This document shows positions 36,254-48,100 of a stretch of DNA of 64,000 nt, piece after piece; position 1 is the stretch's first letter; each line of letters starts with the position of its first letter. A model generated the notes under the pieces. That model was not told the origin of the DNA. It saw only the letters and a list, made by a program, of their open reading frames with translations, and searched no databases. Location of the stretch: the NCBI GenBank assembly GCA_932294295.1, contig OW028582.1, positions 4,769,515-4,833,514 on the forward strand, written 5' to 3'. The translations under genes and the position numbers were made by a program. This stretch comes from Alitta virens. Its lineage: Eukaryota > Annelida > Polychaeta > Phyllodocida > Nereididae.

Positions 36254-39200
36254 CCTAAAAGGTCAAATATATACAGATACAGTACCATAACATAATACAC
36301 TTGTCAAGAGAATTCAGTACACTCACATTATGTCACTCACTCTGATCCACTCACAAAATTAATTCAACACACAATTGCATGAAAATATGACACCACTACA
36401 TAGAATTAATTCGGACTCAGTGTTATAGGAAGATTATGTGATCGTTTCTGCGAGCAGCTCATGACATAGTCATGCACTTGCATCGCACTAAAACTGAGTA
36501 TATTTATGACTCAAATTCTACAGGAATTGACTGAGACCCTAGGCTGTACAGCATACATAATAGGGGGTATACCTGATGAATTTAATACGCACGGACAGAA
36601 ATTAATATTCAACCCACAAGGTTATTAAATTGATTGTATTTAATAATAAGTACGCCTACACACATTCATCCACATTGAATTCATTCACACACATTTACCA
36701 CATTGAATTCATTGCACACAAACTGTACTCATTTACACGACAAGGGGGACTCCGCTCCCTCTCACATTTAATTTTCTTGGAGTGACATTCTGTTCAAATA
36801 CCACGTACTTAGTACAACATTTTTTGGAGGAATATCCAGTGTTCGCACACATTAGTCCTCGGAATATATGACTATAATTACTCTCATTCTGGTTAAATAA
36901 ATACCAAAAGCAACCAGATAGTTTTAAAGTATAAGAAAATTCAACACTTATTAAATTACAAAATCCCATAAACCTACGTCCACGGATACCATCTACAAAC
37001 CATAATACAAATCTAACCGACTTGATGTAAAGGTATCAATTCATTGGATACTAGCATTATTGGAATATTGATTATGTAATTAATCATCTACCATATCTCT
37101 TTAAAGTGTGCTTCTTAGATAGTGGGGAATTAAAAAGTTAATACGACATAAATTAAGCCCACCTTTAAATATATCAACCTATTCGAATGAAAATTGAATG
37201 ATTATGCAATTGATAATGCTGTTCAACCCTATTATATAGCCATATTGATTCTCTAATGCGGTACATTCCATCCCTAGACATAAAATTCGCTATTGTGGTG
37301 ATGTGAACCAATTAATTGTTAGCACGTAAAAGCAAAATTTCATTTGACATTTTAAACTAAGATACTTTAAATATGCATTGTGACAAAGCAATTCAGGCTA
37401 TAAGATATATATACGTATATATTATATCCACCTCAACAAGGAGTTTATTCACGCTCCGCACGGAAATTAATTAACAGCCATTGTTCCACTTATTCCGAAA
37501 TTCACCAAGCGCTCCACCACAAACACAGAATGATGACAATAATTAAGATAATCACAGGCGAATGGTGTATGTATATTTAAAACAGTGGCACCTTTCACTT
37601 AAAACAGGCCACGGGTGATTACACATAGTACGTCACAGATAGGTTTATACAGTCATAATACGAGAAATCACAGCTCAGCCTATTATTTAATATTCACCGT
37701 CCTGGCAATTATACGTGGATCCAAGTGATGCGGCATTTTTACTTCTTACGCAGTTGACAGTTTTGTAATTCTGAGGACAAAGTCAGAATCGTACAGTCCC
37801 AGTAAACGTCTGTGCATTTACCAAAAATAATCAATTACATCACAGAATTGCTAGGAGATTTTTTAGGTGACTTAAATCATTAATTTTTCAGACATTTAAA
37901 GCTTGTCTTCCACACACTGCAATGTATATGTTTCAGTAATCATTCACATTCTCATATTCCACTCCTTTTTGTACCAATAAAATGTGCTCCAGGTTTCACG
38001 CACTCATAATCATCTCATTTTCACACTTTCTTGTAAAATAAAACAATCGTAATTCCACAAACCAAATACAAGCTTAAGCCTAGACGCTTAAGTAAACAAA
38101 AGCCATCAAAGAAATCAGTTACATATAATAAGTAACTAAATATTATAAACCAAAACTAATGCATCAAGTGAACGAATTGCAATAATTTGATAACTCAGTT
38201 GAATTGAGAGGAATATTGTCGCTTCATAAAAGCATCGGCAACACCGCAAACTGTGTTAATTATAAAAGGTAAATCGTCATTTCACTTTTCACACTCTGGA
38301 GCAGCAAAATTGGATTCAACCATACACTTATGTTAACCATGGTCCAGTTAGCACCAGTTAAATATACCTGAATTCTACCGTTGTGGCCTAACTGGAAAAT
38401 TAACATAGTTCTGTCGCACAGCATGCTTTCACAAATATCTCTTATGAGCTCTTAAAAAAATGTTAAAATGACATCATAAAATACAACAAACATTATAAAA
38501 AATATGTTGCTATGGCAACAGTATCATTATTTTTTTTTGCCCTTTTCTTACAGTACACAGAAGTCAGGTAATTGAAACACAAGTTTAAAAGGAAAGTAAG
38601 AGTTTCGAAACTATAGATCACTTCATGACAATATCACATAATATCTTTACTAATTCCAGCTAGCTATAGAAAATCTACGTGGTATCAATTTTCTCTCTAA
38701 TCTATCACATCAAAGCAATTATAAGCTCATAGCTTCTCCGCTATATAAGGCCGTGTCATGGGAATAATTCATCATTCCGATATTTCTTAGAAGGAAACAA
38801 TTAGCAAAAAGGAAACTAACCAGCTGACAATGATTACCCTTGTTAATGTATCACAAAATTAACTCCTATATCGTTACTATTTTCATCCGCTAATTCTCTT
38901 CATCCCAACATGAAAATTGAATGGTTTGTGAAAACAAAAATGAAATTTAATTAAATGTTCTTCGTCGTTATTATCAATTAACTTTATAAGAATGGAATTT
39001 ATAAGATAGTATCACAGGGATGAGTTTCTTAACCAAAACCATGACAATGAATTGACAAAGATATTTTTAACGAACTATTTAAATATGAATGGAAATACCT
39101 TTGCCATGAGAGAATGCATGATGGCACAATGATACAGCACTTTTCAGATCACATCATTTACTGCAACTTCCTAGTTTAACCTATCACCTGAATTACATGG

Positions 39201-40444
39201 GCACCGAATTCCCGAATTTGTCTATTCAACACTGATATACGTTTAATCAGACCAACCTCCAATATATAATAATGAAAACTTTTTATCCTTACTTTAGTAT
39301 GTACTACATTGTATCTTTATTCTACTCTTTCCTGAATTACAAATGAAAAGATGCACTGGACTTAAATACATGTTGATGGTTGCTGGGGTAAAATTTCACT
39401 GCTAAGTACTTCATACAAAGGATATTGTTACCTTTTCGAAATATAAGTGTTCACAGTCCGAGTCATACATGACCCATAGCTAATAATAAACAAACTGCTA
39501 TGCTAAATAGTGAAAAGCAAGAATTCCGGAATAACATTAGTATTTGGAACCGTATAGACAACTAAACATTGTGTCAAAACTGCAGAAATTACACCGACCC
39601 AAACGGCAATTTATATCGTGTGATTTTAAGAACTGTGCCATTTCCATTGGTTACAATCAGCTGATATTTACATGATATTTAAACGGTTAAACATTAAATA
39701 TCTCCCTGTGTTGTGCAAACAATGATCAAATAACTGTTCAATAAATCTGTGTCACAATACGACTTCTTAGCAGCTTTCTTTAAACACAACTTGTACAGCT
39801 TCAAACAATGCTCAGACTTGCCCCCAAACAAAGGGTATATGAGAGTATAATCCTACGCCATGTATAATTAGACTTCTAGCGTTTGATCTTAAAGAAACCA
39901 CTTCCTAACAAAAGGATTATGTGTCACACAGGAGATTACTCAGTAATTTTGGTAACAATGAAAAATTTCAATAGAACGCTATTAACCACCAGATTTAGAG
40001 CTTTCCCAAAAACATTGTGAATTTTAAACAAACTTAAAGATTAGACTAATATTTTGGAATAAACACATGATAATAATGCTGAATTTAGAGGAATTAACCT
40101 CCTCGTAACTTGGTAACTTTAAAACTATGGCAGCCTATGTTGGGATAGTCTATGAGGACACCTTTGGTCAATACACTCTCTCATGACAAAATTCTGTCCT
40201 GAAAAAAACTTTTGATAATCAGCTATTGCGACACAATAACACTGTCAATGATAGAACATCAGTACAATTTCCAATATCAGTCTGCTTTTTCAATAAATCA
40301 TGATCTTTTTGATAAAGATTCATTCTTACTAACTCATTGGTGAACATTTCCAGGAATTAAATTCATACATTAAGAGAAACATTGAAAATAAAATCACAGA
40401 AATAAAAACTGAAGTCCCAAGCACCATCAGCAGTAGACTGCGCA
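36254..40444 (-). other. Probable long 3'UTR of the CK1-like gene
   Basis: About 4.2 kb of AT-rich sequence with no exon, no recognised repeat and no coding signal. A 3'UTR is the simplest reading, given that the other two genes with identifiable ends also appear to have 4-5 kb 3'UTRs. Confidence 0.4.
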
Positions 40445-40591
40445 CTATAATGCTGTGCCGTTTTGTATGTACAGGGAGGACTTGAGACGCTCCAGTTCTT
40501 CAAGTTCGGACTTGCTGTTGTTGGCGTTACTGCTTGGTGAATACTTGTGTTTCAGTTCTCTGAGTCGGGTACTGTAAGGCAGGGCAGAACT
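40445..40591 (-). CDS. In-frame coding-looking extension beyond the CK1-like stop codon
   Basis: Directly after the TGA at 40592-40594 the same frame stays open for 48 codons to a TAG at 40445-40447. The predicted residues include 'LRELKHKYSPSSNANN' and 'SELEELERLKSSLYIQNG', a short amphipathic, coiled-coil-like end. About 26 of 48 third positions are G or C, well above the AT-rich flank, which argues for coding. The stop could be read through, could be a recent CGA-to-TGA change or a sequencing error, or the stretch could reach the message by alternative splicing (CCTTACAG at 40567-40574 on the minus strand is acceptor-like). Confidence 0.5.
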   Translation of the reverse strand, partial: SSALPYSTRLRELKHKYSPSSNANNSKSELEELERLKSSLYIQNGTAL

Positions 40592-41710
40592 TCATCTGTA
40601 GCTTTGCATTGGAAGATGAGGCAGAGGAGCCGGGCTCTTCATCAAGTGAGCAGCGTGAGGGGTGAGTTGCGGATGCGAGACGAGATGCTGGTGAGCGGGA
40701 TGAAGTTGCTGATGGGCGTGGTGGTGGGGCGAAGGGGTATGAGACACCACCTGTTGGTGGAGGTAGCTGGCGTTCTGTTGCTTGAGGAGCGTCCAGTCGA
40801 ACACAAAGTCATACTGATAGTTCAACGTCTGGAAAAGGACATGGAACAACTGTCGAAGATACAGGTAGTCGGGCGCTTCGTCGAATCGCAAGTGACGGCA
40901 ATACATCAGATATGCATTGAACTCTGCAGGAAAATTTTTGGTAAGGGCGTCAATTGTAGTGACCATTTTCTTCTCCATGATTCGTTCGTACTTTTGCTTT
41001 TTGGTCGTAGCTTTCAGACCTTGCCAAGGTAACTGTCCATTTCTGTTAAAATACATCAACACGTATCCGAGAGACTCCAGATCGTCCCTACGACTCTGTT
41101 CGATACCGAGATGGGCGTTTATACTGGCATACCGAGCGGTACCAGTCAGGTTCTTGTCTTCCCGGTATCCTATGTGAGCGTGAGTGCGGGAGTCTCTGTA
41201 CTTTTTGGCCAATCCGAAGTCTATGAGAAATAACCGATTACACTGGCTACCGATTCCCATTAGGAAATTGTCTGGTTTTATGTCTCGATGAATGAAGTTT
41301 TTCTCGTGAATGTACTGGATACGTGCTATCATCTGGTCGGCCACCATGAGCACAGTTTTCATTGTGAATTTTCGTCCACAATAATTAAAGAGATCTTCTA
41401 AACTGGGACCAAGCAAGTCCATTACTAAACAGTTGTAGGCCTTTTCTCTGCCATACCACCTCACACGGGGAATCCCCACACCCCCTTGTAGCAACTTGTA
41501 CAATCGACTTTCGTACAAGAGTTGAGGGTGTTTGGCTGTGACTGGTTCAAGTTTTACGGCTACTTCTTCTCCTGTTATGATGTTAGCAGCTTGATAAATT
41601 TCACCGAACGAGCCACTACCTAGTTTGCGCAGTAGTTTGTAACGAGCCTTGACTGGATCGCCCACCAAGAAATCGGGTCGGAGGACCATCTTGTCACTAT
41701 TAACGCTCAT
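40592..41710 (-). CDS. Casein kinase I, alpha-like, intronless, His-rich tail
   Basis: A single uninterrupted frame of 372 codons encodes a Ser/Thr kinase of the CK1 family. Visible motifs: glycine loop GSGSFGEIY (31-39), catalytic Lys53 in [15 protein letters not shown] (141-148), [10 protein letters not shown] (164-173), the CK1 signature [10 protein letters not shown], and [20 protein letters not shown], where SIN replaces the usual APE motif. It is closest to CK1-alpha ([21 protein letters not shown]) but clearly diverged, and has one extra residue before LPWQG. Residues 319-367 are rich in His, Pro and Gln. CK1-alpha genes usually have several introns, so this may be a retrocopy that kept its frame. 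It is head to head with ORC6. CK1 kinases act on Wnt, circadian and cell-cycle substrates in cytoplasm and nucleus. Met8 is an alternative start. Confidence 0.9.
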   Translation of the reverse strand: MSVNSDKMVLRPDFLVGDPVKARYKLLRKLGSGSFGEIYQAANIITGEEVAVKLEPVTAKHPQLLYESRLYKLLQGGVGIPRVRWYGREKAYNCLVMDLLGPSLEDLFNYCGRKFTMKTVLMVADQMIARIQYIHEKNFIHRDIKPDNFLMGIGSQCNRLFLIDFGLAKKYRDSRTHAHIGYREDKNLTGTARYASINAHLGIEQSRRDDLESLGYVLMYFNRNGQLPWQGLKATTKKQKYERIMEKKMVTTIDALTKNFPAEFNAYLMYCRHLRFDEAPDYLYLRQLFHVLFQTLNYQYDFVFDWTLLKQQNASYLHQQVVSHTPSPHHHAHQQLHPAHQHLVSHPQLTPHAAHLMKSPAPLPHLPMQSYR

Positions 41711-41937
41711 GGCGTTGTCTTGTGCCTTGTGGACGGTTCCCTGATGCCTTCTGGATGGTCCTCAACGCTCCCTTTGTCCAAATTTTGTCGCGTTTCTTGG
41801 CGATCTGTTAGCAGGAAGAGCTCGACCTGGCCATTGCGCTGACCCACAATGAATGAATACAGCGTTTCCGTCCGTTGTTGCCAGGCCGCTCTCCAACTCT
41901 TTAAGCCGTCAAATAGACTGCATATCCATGGTAACAA
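41707..41937 (-). CDS. Upstream open frame abutting the CK1-like start
   Basis: A 76-codon frame starts at 41937 and its TGA overlaps the kinase ATG (ATGA at 41707-41710). It contains '[20 protein letters not shown]' and ends in '[10 protein letters not shown]'. I do not recognise it. Its position suggests an upstream ORF in the kinase 5'UTR that might allow termination-reinitiation; it may also be chance. Confidence 0.3.
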   Translation of the reverse strand: MLPWICSLFDGLKSWRAAWQQRTETLYSFIVGQRNGQVELFLLTDRQETRQNLDKGSVEDHPEGIREPSTRHKTTP

Positions 41938-42176
41938 TAAATATAGGCCTAAATCTTACTCGATGGCTGATGATTGTTGGAGAAAAGGCACTAGAAAACT
42001 GAAAATTTCGGCGAAATTGTTAATTACTTAAACATGTGTGTGACGCATCTGCGTGAGACACACCATGAACCGGAAGTGAGTGAATCATTCGCGCCAAACA
42101 ACATAAGCTGAGAAAAGGGTCCAGATGCACTGGAGCTGCTTACTTATACTGGTCATTCTGACTAAATTCAGCCGAC
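41711..42176. promoter_or_regulatory. Divergent promoter region, CK1-like / ORC6
   Basis: Only 466 bases separate the two start codons. The stretch includes 'atccatggtaac' (half of an X-box-like palindrome, 41923-41935) and an upstream ORF on the kinase side. No clear TATA box. Shared control of the two genes is an inference from spacing. Confidence 0.5.
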
Positions 42177-45100
42177 ATGGAACGCCAGGTGTTAAAGACA
42201 ATTGCTGGCAAACTTGGTGTCAATCAACATAATGTGCTTAGGTAATGACATGGTCGGAAATGCGCGTTAAATTATCATGTCAGAAAATGCACGTGCGCAA
42301 TGCTCATGCCAATGGCGGCCGGGCAATGCGGATTTAAATCTAGTGACCGGACCAGACCGGGTGGTGGCGGTCCAGGTGTTACGCAAGTTTGCACGATCGC
42401 GCAATCTGTGCGATTCTAACAATATTGACAAATTTACCTATTTTTTTTTGTACGCAAGCATATTTTTGCGTTATGTCTTGTTTTCAATTCTGCCTGTCAG
42501 TTTTGAGATTCACCACCAGTCTGTTAAGCAATTCCACCTCAAAGTTTCCTCCCATAGGCTTGTGCTTGCGAAAAAAAGTCTTGTTCAAGAAACTCGCGAG
42601 CACAACGTAGCTTGTCTTGCAAATTTGCAAAGAATCTAACAAAATTTGGCTAGATGATTTTAGGGTCCTAAGTTGACTTAATTGTTAACAATTAAAAAGA
42701 TTTCAAATATAATTACTACAACCATAGATTTTGTAGACATTGAAAAATTGTCCTCTGAATTCTCAAATTGATCTAGATATTCTACATCCTGGCAACTTAG
42801 TGGAATCGGGTCTAATCTTGGCTTTCTGATTGGTTGCCATAAATGACGTCATACACACTTGTTTATGACGTAACATCTATATCTATTATTAGCTTGACAA
42901 TGTTGCGCCTCCAGGGACGAATCTGAAAATTGGCTACCTTGTCTTAAAAAATTAGGCAGTTTTAGATGAAATAGCTAATATATTGTGTGCAGAAGGTCGA
43001 TGAATTCCATTCATGGTCAAGGACTTTAATTTAGCCCCAAATACTGAAAATGTAGGTCAATTTGTTAGGGTCAGCCAAGTACCAGCATTTCCTATGCTCC
43101 TATATTATACGTAGTGAAATGAACATGACTGAATTGTGCGTGTACTGGTCCAGTCCAGAGACAAACGGTCGACTAAGGCGTTAGCAAAAAACTAATTTCA
43201 ATTCTGGAGCAGTACTCCAAAACTATTGTATGTACATTGATATAATCTGGTATTTAGTTAGTCTTTATGACCTTTAGTTGTGCTTTTCGATAGTCGCATT
43301 GACATGTGTCAGCGTTTCCAGAGTAAAAGTTGGAAACTATTGCACCTACATGCTTCAAACTTAGTCATAATACCTATCCAGCAAACAATGGTATTTTTTT
43401 CTGCTGGTCTGGTACAAGTCTGGTCCAGGCTGTGGTCCTGGACAGTACCAGCCCAAAGCAGTACGGTCCGCATCACTATTTAAATCCAAAGAATTACTCG
43501 CTTCTGCACTGTTTGCAGTATCCCAAAAATAAGATAAAAATGACAATGACACAGTTTTTATTGGCTCCTTAAATAACACATAACAGTAATTACATATTAT
43601 ACAAATTTATAATTTTTTCTTAGAGTGGAGCAAGGAGACTCCCTCAAAGGCAATAAGTTTGCCGCTGTCGAGGGAGCCACCTTGTGAAAAAAAAAAAAAA
43701 AGAAAGATTATACATATATATACTACTATTTAAAGCATTGAAATATTAATGAATTATCGATAGGAAGGCATGTTATTGTTATACAGCTAATATATAAATA
43801 ACCTTAAAAAAAAAAAAAAAGTAAATAAAATTAATAGAAAATAAATAGATACAATTTTAAATGATGATAATTACATGTTGGAGTTGAGTATCAGTTGTGC
43901 AAAAAGGCGTTTGTAATTTGCCAATATGTTTACTATGCCCGATAGACAGAAAAGCACAAGCTGGTACATAAAGAAAATTGAAACGTAGTGGCACTGTTTC
44001 AGAAATTGATCAATTATGACCTCTTTCTCAGTCTCCGTCAATAAAATTCTGTTTATTTTAAGAAAGTGTTTTAGTAGTGGGTTGCAGAAATCAGGGAAAA
44101 TGTCTAAAAATTGTTCAACTGGTCTTAACACAAGCTGTGTGCTGACTTGACAAGTCTCATTTACCCATATATATATATATATTGTTTATGTTGAAAAATT
44201 GCTAGAGCTACATAATTATTAGAAGGCGTAAGTTTAGCAAATAAGTATCAGTAAAATAGTAAGCTTTTAGTTTGTGTTACGTATATTCCATCCAAAAACT
44301 TTTATAAAATGAGAAAAGAATTAATGGAAAAAGCGCAGTATAGCGGACCCAGGTTTATGACCATATTTAGCTATGTATATGATGTCAAATGATTGAATTC
44401 AACTGGTGACGTCATAAACAAATGGCGGCGATTTTCAAGGCAAGAACGATGTTCATTTTTTCGTTTTCATGGGGGAACACCTGCAAAAACTTACAAATGT
44501 TATTCTAATTGTACTAGAACTCAAAAACTTTGTCATAATAACAATGTATTTCATATTTAATGGCTGCCAGATATGGGCATGAATTTGGGTCCGCTATACT
44601 GCACTAGATTAATTTTTGTTAATATTTGTTGCATTGTAGAAAAGCAGAGGAGTACATGAGGTTAGCGGATATCAGATCGTCCAGCAGCAGTTTCGCCCAA
44701 CTCCGACCAAACGGATCTTGTAAAGCGGCACTGTGCTTGCAATTGGCTGCGGAGTCATGCGGACAAGAAATCGACAAGGTAATACGCTTCATAAATAAAC
44801 AAACCTGGTATTTAAATTAATTATTACCATCTTTGTTCATACTTATTAGTACACATTTGAATATAAATTTGTGTATGTATACATAATTGCAAAAGTGTTG
44901 GTTCAATTACAGCATAAAAGTTTGGTTTCAATTAAAGCATAAAAAGTTAATCAGTTCTTTAAGCTCGTACATGTTAAATATACTGCATTCATAGAGTCCA
45001 TCTCTCACTGCACATGGCGTCTTCTGTTGAAGTTGTGTCAGAAGGTAGTGCTTTCATCATTCATTGAAAGGACAGTTAGGCCTAAGTTCTGCATACTCCA

Positions 45101-48100
45101 GAGCTCTCCATGTATCTTAAGAATGAAGCAAAAATCCTTTCAATCATGATGATATTGTATGGAGTGAGTGATCTAAAAATCTCAAGGAAAACCATATTTT
45201 GTTAAATACATAGCGAAGTCTTGTGGATTGCATTTGCACACATTGTATAGCTTTAATAGCATTACCAATCTAACCTGATATTTTTTCTTTACAGACTTCC
45301 GTTGTTCGAGAAAGTGGCATGAACAAGCGACTGTACACCAGTGCCTTGAAAGCTCTTCAATGCCTTCTTGATCTGACGCCGAGGGTATCCATAGCTGATC
45401 TTACCGTCCAGTTTTGTTGCACAAATGTCAGGGGTCTGGCTCAACAAGTTCTCTCTCAGTACGTAGTAAGTTTTGGGATCTTTGTTGTAAAATTCTCCTG
45501 AGGACCAGTAAACTAGGTCAATCTAATTGCCTAGGTGATTTTGTGATTGCTGAGAATATATTCCTTTTAACTAGGTCAATCTAATTGCCTAGGTGATTTT
45601 GTGATTGCTGAGAATATATTCCTTTTAACTAGGTCAATCTAATTGCCTAGGTGATTTTGTGATTGCTGAGAATATATTCCTTTTAACTAGGTTAATCTAA
45701 TTGCCTGGGTGATTTTGTGATTGCTGAGAATATATTCCTTTTAACTAGGTCAATCTAATTGCCTAGGTGGTTTTGTGATTGCTGAGAATATATTCCTTTT
45801 AACTAGGTCAATCTAATTGCCTAGGTGATTTTGTGATTGCTGAGAATATATTCCTTTTAACTAGGTTAATCTAATTGCCTAGGCGATTTTGTGATTGCTG
45901 AGAATATATTCCTTTTAACTAGGTCAATCTAATTGCCTAGGTGGTTTTGTGATTGCTGAGAATATATTCCTTTTAATTAGGTCAATCTAATTGCCTGGGT
46001 GATTTTGTGATTGCTGAGAATATATTCCTTTTAACAAGGTCAATCTAATTGCCTAGGTGATTTTGTGATTGCTGAGAATATATTCCTTTTAACTAGGTCA
46101 ATCTAATTGCCAAGGTGATTTTGTGATTGCTGAGAATATATTCCTTTTAACTAGGTTAATCTAATTGCCTGGGTGATTTTGTGATTGCTGAGAATATATT
46201 CCTTTTAACTAGGTCAATCTAATTGCCTAGGTGATTTTGTGATTGCTGAGAATATATTCCTTTTAACTAGGTTAATCTAATTGCCTAGGCGATTTTGTGA
46301 TTGCTGAGAATATATTCCTTTTAACTAGGTCAATCTAATTGCCTAGGTGATTTTGTGATTGCTGAGAATATATTCCTTTTAACTAGGTTAATCTAATTGC
46401 CTAGGTGATTTTGTGATTGCTGAGAATATATTCCTTTCATTTAATCTCATGTTGGTCTTAAGAATGGTCATACTAATTGGTACCGATTTTAATTTTATGG
46501 GGGGGGGGGAGGGGATGAAGAAACAATAATTAAAAGATTTATGTAGGTTAGATTAAAATATATCAGTAAATGTTGTTTTGTTGGGGAAGTACTCGGCATT
46601 GTATCCCTCAAGGCTCAGCACCTGTGGTCGTACTTTGTATAAACACAATAAAATTGTTTCATTGAACTCCCTACTATCCTAACCAATGATGCGAAAGCGG
46701 ATCTATAAAGTATCATATGCGGTCATTATTAAATCTGGATGAAAAGTTTCCAGATCAGAATAACAGTCCAGTGAACGGAATTACCCTAGCTGTGGCTCCT
46801 TAGTTCTTTAATCTAATGCCAAACATCTCTTTAGTTCACTTTTGGCATTTAATTTAGTTAAGATATTGATTATTAAGGCAATTTTAATACTTGGAATGTG
46901 TTTGAACAAATATGGGAATTGCAATTTTGGAAGGAATTTGGGTCAATTGGATGCATTGCTGAAGTCATCCAATTGACCCAAATCCCTTCCATAAGTGCAA
47001 TCATTTAATTTAGTTAAGATATGGATTATTAAGGCAATTTTAATGCTTAGAATGTGTTTGAACAAATGACTTAAGCAATGCATCCAATCGACCCAAATCC
47101 CTTCCAAAATTGCAATCAACAACATTGATTGAATTAATAGTTATATCCCGAATAGGAGGGAGTTAACTAACAATTTTGTTGGTTAACTCCCAACTATGAC
47201 GTATATATGTTATAATTATTAACTTATACTCCATTAGGCATATTTGCTTTGTTTTATTGTTTTGTTTTACTGCCTTTATTAGGCAAAACAAGTTCAGTTT
47301 GCACTCAGGTGGGAGTTGACTAACATTTTCGTTGGTTAATGCCCGGTCAGAACAATAGGAAAACAGTCTAAGCAGAGTATAACAATGGTTTTCAGAGATT
47401 GGCACTTGCTCTTATATGGTTTTACTTGATTTTAATCAGAAATGAACAGTTACCCATATATCTAATCATGCAAATTTAAATATTTCATTTGCAAGAGATA
47501 TACAAACAAATCAATTAATTTATCATATACCTGGCAGATCTATATGCCTTAGCAACAGCATTAACTAAATTGTCTGTTAAAAAGATCGCTACAGTAAACC
47601 ATATACATACGATAAATAAGGAATGAAGATAGTGTCTGTTTAGGCCGGCTGATAAACATTTTTAGTTTCGGATTATATTGTTTAAAAAAGTAGGGTTGGT
47701 AGGTCTTGGGAGTTTTTTTATTTATATTTTAAATTTTCCCACCTAAGAAATCAAGGTCCAAGGGCAAAAAATTGGGTGTCAAATGTAAATTTTTCAGATG
47801 CCTTAAAAAACAAAAATTCAGGTTGGGCCTTGTGAGTTCAGGTCATTTATAGATCGGACACAAACCATTTTTTTCAGTCAGCCTCTTCTTAAATTTTTTT
47901 CTAATGTGATCATTTTTGTGGTGTAATTTACTTAGGGAGATCCAGATGCAAATTCCTTGTCAAGTCTGCTTTTAATCTAAACAAATATTGCTATGGAAGG
48001 TCCACTGTGACCCTATTTCTTATTGTGTCCACTGGGGTACCAAGACGAACAACTTTAGGCTCCTTTTGCCTTCCTTCACTATCAGTCAATATGATTAAAG

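Noticed and set aside
40592..40594. Selenocysteine at the CK1 TGA
   Set aside because: No known CK1 selenoprotein and no SECIS-like structure was identified; readthrough, mutation or error is simpler.
40547..41177. Plus-strand open frames over the kinase
   Set aside because: Antisense to the CK1 coding sequence, no independent features.
43871..44131. 86-codon minus-strand frame in ORC6 intron 1
   Set aside because: No recognisable domain, low-complexity surroundings; kept as unassigned.
45511..46438. CRISPR-like repeat array
   Set aside because: Units are contiguous 58-mers without unique spacers, inside an animal intron; it is a minisatellite.
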